Below are positions 8,771-16,209 of a stretch of DNA of 64,000 nucleotides, one piece after another (positions within the stretch are counted from its first letter, which is position 1; every line of letters begins with the position of its first letter). The notes under the pieces are model-generated. The model was not told where the DNA came from and searched no databases. It worked only from the letters and a program-made list of their open reading frames with translations. Where the stretch lies: contig NZ_CP006644.1 in assembly GCF_000512205.2 (NCBI RefSeq), positions 5,098,501 to 5,162,500 of the forward strand. The letters are read 5' to 3'. A program made the position numbers and the translations under genes. Source of the stretch: Sphingomonas sanxanigenens DSM 19645 = NX02 (GTDB lineage Bacteria; Pseudomonadota; Alphaproteobacteria; Sphingomonadales; Sphingomonadaceae).

Positions 8771-8830
8771 GACCGCTTTCAGGCGGGGCTGGAACGGCAA
8801 TGGTTGATGGAATCTGGCGCGTTGCGGTCA
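8771..8830. repeat. Dispersed palindromic repeat, copy R1
   Basis: A unit of about 60 bp starts GACCGCTTTCAGGC, has GGCAATGGTTGATGG in the middle and ends CTGGCGCGTTGCGGTC. The outer bases are imperfectly complementary. The same order recurs at about 9.6, 11.2, 14.0 and 14.7 kb. Confidence 0.6.
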
Positions 8831-8854
8831 TCATCGGCATCATCGAGCGGCAGA

Positions 8855-9151
8855 TTAATTTAGCCGCAAGGCGCGGTCGTAATCCTGTCCTGGCCCAAGG
8901 AAGCGATAGATGATGATCCGGTCGTCCCGCACTGCGTAGAGGATGCCATAGCCATGATAGGAGCGTCGCCGGATGCCGTGATGTTCGTAGCGTGGGACCA
9001 ACGGGAAGGCGCGGGGCATTTCGCCAAGGCGCATAGCGGCACCTTCCAGCTCTGCGGCAAAGGTTATTGCACGCGCCGGATTGTCTTTCGCGATGTATCT
9101 GGCGATGGCACGAAGGTCAGTGCGTGAATCGGAAGTCAGGAAGACTTTCAT
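8855..9151 (-). CDS. parE: Type II toxin, RelE/ParE family
   Basis: The product has 98 residues with the RelE/ParE fold pattern: KVFLTSDSRTDLRAIARYIAKDN, then a helix ending RLGEMPRAFPLVPRYEHHGIRRRSYHGYGILYAV (described in parts), and the last strands DDRIIIYRFLGPGQDYDRAL. ParE members poison DNA gyrase and RelE members cut mRNA; the sequence is closer to ParE. Its ATG overlaps the stop of the antitoxin gene by four bases, the standard toxin-antitoxin order. Confidence 0.9.
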   Translation of the reverse strand: MKVFLTSDSRTDLRAIARYIAKDNPARAITFAAELEGAAMRLGEMPRAFPLVPRYEHHGIRRRSYHGYGILYAVRDDRIIIYRFLGPGQDYDRALRLN

Positions 9152-9429
9152 CGAAGCGGCTGCGTACCTGCCATGTCCTCGATTTCAGCACGGATTTCAG
9201 CGCACACTTCGCCCAGTTCATGAAGGCGGCCTTCCTTCTCATCTTCAAGGCCGCGCTCGATCGAGGCGTCCAGTTCTTGAAGCCACCGTTCTTCATTTTC
9301 CGTTTCGGACTGATCGCGGCGGATCAGGTCACGCACATAATCGCTGACGCTGGCATATTGGCCGCTGTCGATGCGATTCTGCACGTAATTGCGCATGGGG
9401 TCGGGCAGCGAAACATTCATGGTCGCCAT
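9148..9429 (-). CDS. parD: Type II antitoxin, ParD family
   Basis: The product has 93 residues. A ribbon-helix-helix N-terminus (NVSLPDPMRNYVQNRIDSGQ, then YASVSDYVRDLIRRDQ) matches ParD. The acidic tail that follows wraps the toxin. It should bind its own promoter as a dimer. It is translationally coupled to the toxin through an ATGA overlap. A second in-frame ATG at 9420 would shorten it by three residues. Confidence 0.9.
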   Translation of the reverse strand: MATMNVSLPDPMRNYVQNRIDSGQYASVSDYVRDLIRRDQSETENEERWLQELDASIERGLEDEKEGRLHELGEVCAEIRAEIEDMAGTQPLR

Positions 9430-9611
9430 CGGCTTCTACCTCCGGTGAGCATGTTGGCAAAAATTGCCATGGCGTTCAAGAGTCGTGTCCGGGGACGAAT
9501 CGGTCCGGCGGCTCTCGGAGCAGCGTTGGGAGAAGTGGACGCTGCTGGTGGCCGTTCGGCACAGTCCGGTTTCAGGCAACGCCCCGGGCGGCCGGTAAGA
9601 CGAGGCTTGGG

Positions 9612-9670
9612 GGGCTGGGACGGCAATGGTTAATGGATGCTGGCGCCAAGCGGATGTCCGGCCGCTTGCG
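9612..9670. repeat. Dispersed palindromic repeat, copy R2
   Basis: GGCTGGGACGGCAATGG is followed by TTAATGGATGCTGGCGCC and AAGCGGATGTCCGGCCGC. It shares the middle and right part of the family and lies between parD and the PIN-system promoter. Confidence 0.6.
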
Positions 9671-9691
9671 GAGAGACCTCCATGCGCATAT

Positions 9692-9718
9692 GTTGGACAA
9701 AATCTAATTTTGTTGGAC
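9692..9718. promoter_or_regulatory. Probable operator of the PIN toxin-antitoxin operon
   Basis: A perfect palindrome ACAAAAT-CTA-ATTTTGT (9697-9713) lies between two direct copies of GTTGGAC (9692-9698 and 9712-9718). It is 8 bp upstream of the antitoxin ATG, in a strikingly AT-rich patch. This is the expected place for autoregulation by the antitoxin-toxin complex. Confidence 0.6.
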
Positions 9719-9726
9719 GAATTCGG

Positions 9727-10095
9727 ATGGCCAAGCAAGGCAGCAGCATCAAGGACGCGGCGAAGAGCCACGGCACAGGTGCGAGTGGCGTCAGCCGGAA
9801 GGGCCGAGTCCCGCGCGATGCGGGCACCGGCCAGTTTCCCGGCGTGAACGGGACGCGGGTCGAGGCGGTCATGGCCGCTGCCGAGCGCTCCGGCCTGCTC
9901 CATGAGAAGGTAGGGCGGATCGGGGGGCGCGTCAGTCCAGCGCTTGTCCGCCAGGCGAAGGCGCAAACCGGCATCAAGACCGATACCGATCTCATCGCGT
10001 TCGCGCTCGCCAGCGTCGCGCTGGAGGACAGATTCGCCGAGAGCTTCAAAGCCGTGCGCGGCACCATCGATCCGGACCTGAAGCTCGGCTTCTGA
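9727..10095 (+). CDS. Probable antitoxin partner of a PIN-domain toxin
   Basis: The product has 122 residues. The first 45 are Gly/Ser/Lys-rich. The C-terminal half has a possible ribbon-helix-helix pattern: GGRVSPALVRQAKAQTGIKT then DTDLIAFALASVALED. It ends in an Asp/Phe-containing tail, RGTIDPDLKLGF. Size, position one base before a PIN gene, and the palindrome upstream all fit a VapB-like antitoxin. The family was not recognised by sequence, so the role is inferred from context. The start at 9727 is preferred over a longer ORF that would run through the palindrome. Confidence 0.75.
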   Translation: MAKQGSSIKDAAKSHGTGASGVSRKGRVPRDAGTGQFPGVNGTRVEAVMAAAERSGLLHEKVGRIGGRVSPALVRQAKAQTGIKTDTDLIAFALASVALEDRFAESFKAVRGTIDPDLKLGF

Positions 10096-10096
10096 C

Positions 10097-10678
10097 GTGC
10101 CGGGATTCGACATCGACGGAGCGCGCCGCTGGGCCCGCTTCGATCCCGGTCACACGCTCGCTCGCCGCAACGATTCCGCGCTTCCATTTGCCAGCGCGGA
10201 AGACGTGGCGGGCCAGGCGCTCCTGCTCGACACGTGCGTCTATATCGACCAGATGCAGGGACGTGCGCCCGATCTCGTCGAACAGCTCGTCGATACGCGG
10301 CACGTCAATCACTCGATCATCGCGGTTCAGGAGCTCGTGCATACGCTTGGCGTGGCGCGCCCCGAAGATGGCCGGACGACCAGCGTGATCGGCGCGGTGC
10401 GGGCGCAGATATTGGCGATGCCAGATCACCGGGTGTTCACGCCCGACGCCGACGTGCTCGGAAGGGCCGCGCTGCTCGCCGGCATGCTCTGCCGGCTGCA
10501 GGGCTATGCGCAGGACGCGAAGTTCAAGGCGCTGCAAGACTGCACGCTCTTCCTGCAAGCGCAGAAGCTGGGCTTCACGGTGTTGACGCGCAACATCGTC
10601 GAGTTCGATTTCCTGCTGCAGTTCGTTCCGACCGGACGCGCGCTGTTCTACCGCACGGCGTCGCTGAGAGCGAAATGA
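10097..10678 (+). CDS. PIN-domain ribonuclease toxin, VapC-like
   Basis: The product has 193 residues from a GTG start. The PIN core is visible: LLLDTCVYID (Asp45 and Asp51), a second acidic site in AVQELVHTLG, and Asp in LQDCTLFLQA followed by VLTRNIVEFD. These would coordinate Mg for RNA cleavage. It is longer than a typical VapC (130-140 residues) because of an N-terminal extension of about 40 residues, RWARFDPGHTLARRND. It follows the antitoxin gene with a one-base gap. Its last codons overlap the left edge of repeat copy R3. Confidence 0.85.
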   Translation: MPGFDIDGARRWARFDPGHTLARRNDSALPFASAEDVAGQALLLDTCVYIDQMQGRAPDLVEQLVDTRHVNHSIIAVQELVHTLGVARPEDGRTTSVIGAVRAQILAMPDHRVFTPDADVLGRAALLAGMLCRLQGYAQDAKFKALQDCTLFLQAQKLGFTVLTRNIVEFDFLLQFVPTGRALFYRTASLRAK

Positions 10679-10834
10679 GACCCTAAGCGGGAAGCGAGAC
10701 CGAATGGCGGTGAATCGCGTATGGCCGCTTCCGGAGTGCGGCCTCATCATGCCGGATCGTCGGCATCTGGCGCGAAGCGGACGTGACGCATGGAAATTTC
10801 ACCATGGCTGCTCGCGCCCAGTTGCGGCCATTCA
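10668..10834. repeat. Dispersed palindromic repeat, long form, copy R3 (empty site)
   Basis: GCGAAATGAGACCCTAAGCG starts a stretch that continues GGAAGCGAGACCGAATGG and TATGGCCGCTTCCGG, then GGCGCGAAGCGGACGTGACG and CGCCCAGTTGCGGCCATTC. It aligns along its length with the sequence on both sides of the IS630 element, so it shows what that site looks like without the insertion. Confidence 0.65.
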
Positions 10835-10856
10835 CGGATCAAGCGATTGGTTGCAA

Positions 10857-11162
10857 ATGCGCTGCTTTTACGTTTTTGTTCACGGCGAGTTGAGCTGGAA
10901 AGTCCCACCGCCAAGTGAAAACGTTTCACAACCCCGTGGCTTCTATTGCCACCGTTATGTTCTAGCCACGGACGAGAGAAGGGCGACCGATCACGCCTTT
11001 GCGCGCGTCCGCTCAAATCTAGATAGGTACGGCAGATGGCTGTCCAACGGCAACGCGATCCTGACGCTCGAGGCAGAAGAAGTCCACGAAGCCCCGTTCT
11101 ACAAGCTGCTCAAACCTGACAACCGAGGTCATACATTTTATGAGGAAGACGACGGCGGCTAA
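10857..11162 (+). CDS. Hypothetical small protein
   Basis: The product has 101 residues and starts MRCFYVFVHGELSW. Conserved-looking parts are RGFYCHRYVLA in the middle and APFYKLLKPDNRGHTFYEED at the C-terminus. There is no signal peptide or membrane segment, so it is probably cytoplasmic. The ORF could start earlier, but that part would lie inside repeat R3. The ribosome-binding site is weak. No function can be assigned; it stands between two repeat copies. Confidence 0.6.
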   Translation: MRCFYVFVHGELSWKVPPPSENVSQPRGFYCHRYVLATDERRATDHAFARVRSNLDRYGRWLSNGNAILTLEAEEVHEAPFYKLLKPDNRGHTFYEEDDGG

Positions 11163-11300
11163 CCACCACTTTGCGACGCTTCGTGACCACCATCCGGGTG
11201 CCGACCTACGTCCCAAGGGAGGGGCACCGGCCCGACCGCTTTCGGGCTGGGCTGGGGCAGCGATGGTTGACGGATGCTGGCGCGAAGCGGACGTAGCCGC
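11163..11300. repeat. Dispersed palindromic repeat, copy R4
   Basis: It begins right after the stop of the preceding gene: ACCACTTTGCGACGCTTCG, then GGTGCCGACC, CCGACCGCTTTCGGGC, GCGATGGTTGACGGATGC and TGGCGCGAAGCGGACGTAG. CCGCTTTCG and CGAAGCGG form the complementary edges of the core. Copies at 13.9 and 14.7 kb share the whole order. Confidence 0.65.
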
Positions 11301-11316
11301 CAGGCTGTTTGGGCAC

Positions 11317-11553
11317 CTATCTAAGCGCGGGAGATAGCTCGATGACGAGCGTGGTGATTCTGTGCTGCAAGGCCCATTTGGTTCCCGCGGCAATAGCATC
11401 CTCAATCGATTGAAATGCTCCCAACGAAACAACGCCATCGTCAAGCGCCAGTCCACCCATCAAGGCAACGGCGCCGCTCGGAAGCTGGTCTACACGGATA
11501 AAGTCTGATTTAACGGGGGCCATATCGCCTGGCACCAGTGACACGATTTTCAT
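11317..11553 (-). CDS. Hypothetical small protein
   Basis: The product has 78 residues and starts MKIVSLVPGDMAPVKSDF. An AGGTAGGG ribosome-binding site lies nine bases upstream. It appears soluble, with an alternating strand-helix pattern and GAFQSIEDAIAAGTKWALQ in the middle. No known domain was recognised. Accessory neighbours suggest a dispensable gene. Confidence 0.55.
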   Translation of the reverse strand: MKIVSLVPGDMAPVKSDFIRVDQLPSGAVALMGGLALDDGVVSLGAFQSIEDAIAAGTKWALQHRITTLVIELSPALR

Positions 11554-11866
11554 GGGATCGCCCTACCTCGCACCATTTTTTCTAGAGATCTTGTTGATCG
11601 GCTGACTCGGAAGACGAAACGGTTAGGCTAGTTTCGTTGCCACGGAGAGAAGCTGCCATTGACGGGTTCGTCAACCGAGCGTCAGCCTCCAAGCTCGGCC
11701 CGAGCAGCAGCGATCGACCCGTTGCGGCAGGTTCAATAGGCGGCCGCAGCCGCTTCGAGCGATCCGGTGCGGAGAGCCATGGACCATGTACCGGAGGATC
11801 CGATCACGGCCGCTTTCAAGCATGCCGACAGGCGGGCTGCTCGACGGGAAATGGCGCAAAGCCGCC
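11554..11866. other. No recognisable gene
   Basis: Short ORFs occur on both strands but none has a plausible start site or domain. Fragments such as GGCCGCTTTC hint at a decayed copy of the local repeat. Confidence 0.45.
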
Positions 11867-12124
11867 TTATGGCTGCTTCGTTTGGCCAACGTTGTATTTG
11901 ACTATGACCGGTTTCACGCAGCCGCCTTCGACTTTCAGGACCGTGAGATAGTGGTTGGCGGGTGGAAGCTGGTCCAGCCGTTGCACGCCCTTCTGAGCGG
12001 GCGTTGTTTCGACTTCGTGCAGGCCATCTCCAATTCGCGGACACTCCTCGACCGCTCCTCTTTGATCTTTAGCGGGAGCAGCGGCGATTAAGAGCGGGGC
12101 TGCTAACAGGGCAAAACGAAGCAT
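11867..12124 (-). CDS. Hypothetical small exported protein
   Basis: The product has 85 residues. LRFALLAAPLLIAAAPA at the N-terminus is a short signal peptide. The mature part contains two cysteines (VEECPRIG and EGGCVKPV), which could form a disulfide in the periplasm. GGAG lies seven bases before the ATG. No domain was recognised. Confidence 0.6.
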   Translation of the reverse strand: MLRFALLAAPLLIAAAPAKDQRGAVEECPRIGDGLHEVETTPAQKGVQRLDQLPPANHYLTVLKVEGGCVKPVIVKYNVGQTKQP

Positions 12125-12283
12125 GGCGATCTCCGTGTCAATCCAGGCGTTGATGCAGCATAGCCCGGAAAACCGCGCTCTGGAACATGCTCGACGCCGT
12201 TCGTCAGCGATCAGTCGGCCGGCGATTGTAGGTCGACGTATATGCCATCTGGGGTCGGTTCGACTGGGGGCGAAATGACACCC

Positions 12284-13363
12284 CTAGTGGATTGATTCCA
12301 ACGTTTGGTGCCCGCGCCTGACGGCAGCGATAATGTGATCGGGATCAGCCTTCCATACAAACGGCCTGGGTTCCTGATTATGCTCTTTGATGAAGCGGTT
12401 GATGGCGGCCTGGAGATCGACGACGGAGCAGAAGACGCCGTTCTTCAGGCGCCGGCGGGTCAGCTTGGCGAAGAAGCCCTCGACGGCGTTCAACCAGGAA
12501 CACGACGTAGGCACAAAGTGGAAAGTCCAGCGCGGATGCCGGGCGAGCCAGGCGCGAACCTTCGGCTGTTTGTGGGTGGCGTAGTTGTCAAGGATGACGT
12601 GGACGGCCTTGTCTGACGGCAGTTCGGCCTCGACCGCGTTCAGGAAGCGGATGAACTCCTGGTGCCGATGCCGCTGCATGTTGCGCCCGATCACCGAGCC
12701 GTCGAGGACGTTCAGCGCCGCGAACAACGTGGTCGTCCCGTTGCGCTTATAATCATGCGTCATGGTCGCCCCCCGGCCGCGCTTGAGTGGCAACCCCGGC
12801 TGTGTGCGGTCGAGCGCCTGGATCTGGCTCTTCTCGTCCACCGACAGCACGATCGCGTGCGCCGGCGGCGAGACGTAGAGGCCGACCACGTCGTGCAGCT
12901 TCTCGGCAAACGCCTTGTCGTTGGACAGCTTGAAGCTGCGCCAGCGATGCGGCGCGAGGCCGTGGTCGTGCCAGATCTTCACGACCGAGGACGCTGCGAT
13001 GCCCGCCGCCTTGGCCATCGCGCGCACCGTCCAGTGCGTCGCCTCCTGAGCCGGCGCCTCGAGCGTCAACGCCACAACCTTGTCGACGAGCGTCGTCTCG
13101 AGCGGCGCGATGCCAGGGGGGCGGGTTTTGTCGCGGAGCAGGCCATCGACACCTTCGGCCATGTACCGCTCCTGCCAGCGCCACACGCACGTTTTCGACT
13201 TGCCCGTCTGCGCCATGATCGCAACGGTGCCCAGCCCATCATCCGTCAAAAGGACGATCCGCGCGCGCCATACATGCTTCTGGGGCGACCCACGGGCCGA
13301 AACGAGAGCTTCAAGCCGCGCCCGATCCGGTGCCGTGACGACGAAGGTGATACCACTACGCAT
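12284..13363 (-). CDS. IS630-family transposase
   Basis: This DDE transposase has 359 residues. An N-terminal HTH region (HVWRARIVLLTDDG, then IMAQTGKSKTCVWRW) is followed by a winged-helix part and the catalytic core. Asp in VLSVDEKSQIQA, Asp in VILDNYATHKQP and Glu in SWLNAVEGFF form the DDE triad. The frame is intact. ATG at 13363 gives the usual MRSGITF start; a GTG at 13402 would add 13 residues. The last codons SIH lie in the left inverted repeat, and the TAG stop is completed by the duplicated TA plus the next genomic base. Confidence 0.95.
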   Translation of the reverse strand: MRSGITFVVTAPDRARLEALVSARGSPQKHVWRARIVLLTDDGLGTVAIMAQTGKSKTCVWRWQERYMAEGVDGLLRDKTRPPGIAPLETTLVDKVVALTLEAPAQEATHWTVRAMAKAAGIAASSVVKIWHDHGLAPHRWRSFKLSNDKAFAEKLHDVVGLYVSPPAHAIVLSVDEKSQIQALDRTQPGLPLKRGRGATMTHDYKRNGTTTLFAALNVLDGSVIGRNMQRHRHQEFIRFLNAVEAELPSDKAVHVILDNYATHKQPKVRAWLARHPRWTFHFVPTSCSWLNAVEGFFAKLTRRRLKNGVFCSVVDLQAAINRFIKEHNQEPRPFVWKADPDHIIAAVRRGHQTLESIH

Positions 13364-13433
13364 ACCGACTCGTCGCACAATGTCGCGCTCAGCGGAATCC
13401 ACAAAACGGACTCTTCCGTTCCGATCAATCCAC
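12287..13433. mobile_element. Complete IS630-type insertion sequence
   Basis: The element is 1147 bp with inverted ends GTGGATTGAT (12287-12296) and ATCAATCCAC (13424-13433). The match extends imperfectly further inward. A TA dinucleotide flanks both ends (12285-12286 and 13434-13435), the target duplication normal for IS630. The local target reads CTAG on joining. The transposase frame is intact, so the element may be active. It sits inside a copy of the local dispersed repeat. Confidence 0.92.
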
Positions 13434-13435
13434 TA

Positions 13436-13600
13436 GGTGGGCAGGGAGACCGAGGGTGGGAGGTAATTGCCATCTGAGCCGCATATGGCCGCTTTCGGGG
13501 CGCGGTCCGATCATTCAGGATCGACGGCCTTTGGCGCTAAGCAGACGTCATGCGTAAAAATGACGGGACGGCAGCTGGCGCCCAATTGCGGACGTTCCCG
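13436..13600. repeat. Dispersed repeat, long form, copy R5 (split by the IS)
   Basis: GGTGGGCAGGGAGACCGAGG, TATGGCCGCTTTCGGGGCG, GGATCGACGGCCTTTGGCGC, TAAGCAGACGTCATGCG and CGCCCAATTGCGGACGTTC follow in the same order as copy R3. Its first bases, GCGAAATGACACCCCTA, lie on the other side of the IS at 12270-12286. Confidence 0.65.
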
Positions 13601-13620
13601 TGTAATGTCAGTATGTCACG

Positions 13621-13899
13621 ATGGCTGGCGCAACCAAGATAATTGGAACGGTTGCTGGTGGGGCGTGGACCCTGCTCTTCGCGCAGATGGTGCTTATAAG
13701 TTTGCGACCCATTGGGTATGCGGAAATTGGCTCCATCGCCGCCTCCATTATCGTGCCAGCGCTTGTGGCGGTTACAGCGTTTTGGATCGCGTTCCGCAGC
13801 GATTTCAGGGCCAAAAAGCGCGCACTAGTTGTCCAAATTCTGTTCCTTACGGTAGCAGCATTCTGCTGGCTTGTCGTAGCGGCTGCGAGCGGCGGTTGA
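13621..13899 (+). CDS. Hypothetical small membrane protein
   Basis: The product has 92 residues with three hydrophobic segments: about 8-28 (IGTVAGGAWTLLFAQMVLI), 35-57 (IGSIAASIIVPALVAVTAFW) and 68-88 (LVVQILFLTVAAFCWLVV). Basic residues (RSDFRAKKR) lie between the second and third. It is predicted to be an inner-membrane protein. The ribosome-binding site is poor and no family was recognised. Confidence 0.5.
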   Translation: MAGATKIIGTVAGGAWTLLFAQMVLISLRPIGYAEIGSIAASIIVPALVAVTAFWIAFRSDFRAKKRALVVQILFLTVAAFCWLVVAAASGG

Positions 13900-13923
13900 C
13901 GTGTTCCGCGAACGACCGCTTCT

Positions 13924-14052
13924 CACCATTTTGCGACGCTTTCTGGCCCCCATCCTCGTGCGGACCGGTTCGCAGGGGGCACCCGGGCTGACCGCTTTCG
14001 GGGACGCCTTGATCGGTAGTGGCCGACGGGTCCTGGCGCAAAGCGGACAAAG
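13924..14052. repeat. Dispersed palindromic repeat, copy R6
   Basis: ACCATTTTGCGACGCTTTC, then CATCCTCGTGCGGACC, GGCTGACCGCTTTCGGGG, and TCCTGGCGCAAAGCGGAC. It has the order of copies R4 and R7 with a diverged middle. Confidence 0.6.
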
Positions 14053-14143
14053 GGGCGCGGGAGCATGCGATGGCCACTGGCGCTCCCTCCCGGCCGTTCA
14101 GACGCTTCTTTCCAGTTGCGAAAAGCGGTCATAGCGTTGGGCA

Positions 14144-14611
14144 ATGTTCATCCGTCCGTTTGAGCCCTCCGACGCCAGCACGCTTGCGGCGTTATTTCAT
14201 GCATCTGTCCGTGAGGCCGGTATCCGTGACTATTCCGCTGAGCAGGTCGCGGCATGGAGTCCATCGATGCCTGATCCTGACAGGTACTTGTGGCAAGCTG
14301 TGGGCCGAACATTTCTGGTCGCGGTCGATGATGACAACCGACCTATCGGCTATGGCGACTTAGAGCCGGATGGCCACATCGACCATCTCTACTGCCGCCC
14401 CGATGTGGTCGGGACCGGCGTAGGATCGGCAATCTACGCCGCAATAGAGGCGGCGGCGAGACAAGCAGGCATGGCGCTTCTTTTTGTCGACGCAAGTGAG
14501 AGTGCCCGCCGCCTCTTTGAACGTCGCGGTTTCGGCGTTGATGCTCGAAATGACTACAATATCAATGGCGTAGCGATCCACAACTACCGGATGTCGAAGC
14601 CCATTACCTGA
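14144..14611 (+). CDS. GNAT-family N-acetyltransferase
   Basis: The product has 155 residues and transfers an acetyl group from acetyl-CoA to an unknown amine. IRPFEPSDASTLAALFH opens the fold. The acetyl-CoA loop is in YCRPDVVGTGVGSAIYAA, and FVDASESARRLFERRGF is the typical C-terminal motif. It ends HNYRMSKPIT. It lies alone between two repeat copies, so a cargo gene of the accessory segment is a reasonable guess. Confidence 0.88.
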   Translation: MFIRPFEPSDASTLAALFHASVREAGIRDYSAEQVAAWSPSMPDPDRYLWQAVGRTFLVAVDDDNRPIGYGDLEPDGHIDHLYCRPDVVGTGVGSAIYAAIEAAARQAGMALLFVDASESARRLFERRGFGVDARNDYNINGVAIHNYRMSKPIT

Positions 14612-14667
14612 CGGAAGCGGATAGACGAGTTTCCCATTGATGCCGCCCGAAAACGCCCAGACCATCC

Positions 14668-14776
14668 ACCACCATTTCGGACACTTGCGGGCTGACATCC
14701 TGGTGCCGACCGGGCCGACCGCTTTTGGGCGGCTGGCACGACGATGGTTGACGGATCTTGGCGCGAAGCGGACATA
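14668..14776. repeat. Dispersed palindromic repeat, copy R7
   Basis: CCACCATTTCGGACACTTGC, CATCCTGGTGCCGACCGG, GCCGACCGCTTTTGGGC, GACGATGGTTGACGGATC and TTGGCGCGAAGCGGACATAG. This is the closest relative of copy R4. Confidence 0.65.
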
Positions 14777-14867
14777 GCTCATCGGGATCACTAAAGCCGA
14801 AACCGGCCCGCCATCGAAGGCATCTCGAATATGTTGATCAGCGTTCATCTGCCACAAAAACCATATT

Positions 14868-15542
14868 CTAACTGGTGGTGCACTGAGATGCTATATCCGC
14901 AAATAGATCATCACCAATCTGTATGATATACTTTAGATCTTCAATCGCCGTAGGTGGAAACGTCGAGCTTACCGCCAGTTCACCAGATCTAAGCGAGGCT
15001 TCTGCCATGCATGTGGGATTTACGGCATCTTCGTCTGCCGTGCAAAACATCGCAATGTTACGACCTTCGATGGCACCTTGAAAATGAACGCCTTCGGCCG
15101 AGGCGAAGCGAACCGTATCGCTGCGCCGCATAATCTCCGAAGCCCTTTTGAGTGGGTACACGTTACGAAATCTGCTCTGCCATTGCGTCATCCCAATTTC
15201 GCGATAACGGCTCGGGAAATGATATGTGATGCGGCCGGATGCGTTTACGCCGTCTTGCGCTACCTTGGCTGTGTCCCTATTATGGATATAATCTAAAGAA
15301 ATTGCTACCGGGGCATCACCCCAATCGTCTTGAATTACTCGGAATGGTTTCTTCAGTACGATGCTGGTGCCGCATGCAAAATATGACTGGCGCGGAAATC
15401 CACCCGGAGTGTAATTTACATTATCTATCACAGATATGATTTCTCCGCTCTCACCTTGGGCTTTATCGGCATATTTGCAGCCGCTCATCAAGACTAAACC
15501 GAGGCAAGCTGCGGTTGAAGAGAGACGATTTAGATCAATCAC
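14868..15542 (-). CDS. Hypothetical lipoprotein
   Basis: The product has 224 residues from a GTG start. The N-terminus IDLNRLSSTAACLGLVLMSG followed by Cys is a lipoprotein signal with the modified cysteine near 22. The mature protein has several cysteines (YFACGTS, AMFCTADED, NPTCMAEA) and no recognised domain. An ATG at 15599 would extend it by 19 residues and spoil the signal peptide. The gene is visibly less GC-rich than its surroundings and uses codons such as ATA and AGA, which suggests recent acquisition. Confidence 0.65.
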   Translation of the reverse strand: MIDLNRLSSTAACLGLVLMSGCKYADKAQGESGEIISVIDNVNYTPGGFPRQSYFACGTSIVLKKPFRVIQDDWGDAPVAISLDYIHNRDTAKVAQDGVNASGRITYHFPSRYREIGMTQWQSRFRNVYPLKRASEIMRRSDTVRFASAEGVHFQGAIEGRNIAMFCTADEDAVNPTCMAEASLRSGELAVSSTFPPTAIEDLKYIIQIGDDLFADIASQCTTS

Positions 15543-16209
15543 TTTGCCGCCTGTCGAACCCGGGAAATTGAACCTAGTCTCGCGCAGAGCTATCTGCAAC
15601 GTGTTGGCCTTGCAAAATTACTGGCCCGGTGAGTCGCTTTTTTGGGAGTGGTATAGCGGTAGATGCGCGAACCCACTGTGGTATCTTTCTGGGATGCAGA
15701 AGGAGGTCATAGATGGGGTGAATGGCAGTCATCACGTAGTCCGAACCTCAGCAAAGGACAATCGCTGCGTCTGCCCAATCCCCGGACGGCGATCAGTCCA
15801 GCTACGGCCACTTTGGGGACTTTCCAGCCCGTCCGGTTTCGGGGCCAGAACCCTGATAAGCGGACGTGGCAGGGCTTACCGGACTGACGGGAAAGACATA
15901 TTTTCCGTTAAGTTCGCTCCAACCTTGCGGTGCGCTGACAACGGGATCGCAGAATGTAGGGCCAACCCTGTCGCTTTGATCGGCAGTACAGAAATCTGAA
16001 CCCGGGGGGGTTGCCCACACCTGCCCGCGTCAGCGTATATCCGGGTCCGTTCCATGTATCGCCCCCGGGATGCACATGTCGTCAGGGGCGGCGGATGGGG
16101 CTCGAGTCGCGTTATGTCCGGGCGCCGCACTCGGCCAGCGCGTCTGGCCCGAGGACCGTGTTGCCCCGGACTCCCCCCGAAAACCCCCTTAAGTCCCTCT
16201 AACACCCCC
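15543..16209. other. No recognisable gene
   Basis: Base composition changes from moderately AT-rich to very GC-rich near 15.8 kb. A stretch at about 15776-15872 shares CCGGTTTCGGGG and AAGCGGACGTGGC with the local repeat family. Short ORFs on both strands look spurious. Confidence 0.45.

Noticed and set aside
9436-10187. Minus-strand ORFs opposite the PIN toxin-antitoxin genes
   Set aside because: They overlap the well-supported plus-strand pair, have Arg-rich shadow composition and no ribosome-binding site.
12305-13477. Plus-strand ORFs within the IS630 element
   Set aside because: They are antisense frames of the transposase. No second-frame product is known for this IS type.
15436-16205. 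ORFs in the 15.4-16.2 kb gap
   Set aside because: Composition shifts inside the frames, there is no convincing start site, and no domain can be seen.
8669-16209. Prophage or integrative element with attachment sites
   Set aside because: No integrase, tRNA edge or matching direct repeats at both ends was seen. The segment looks like piecemeal accumulation around repeats and an IS.
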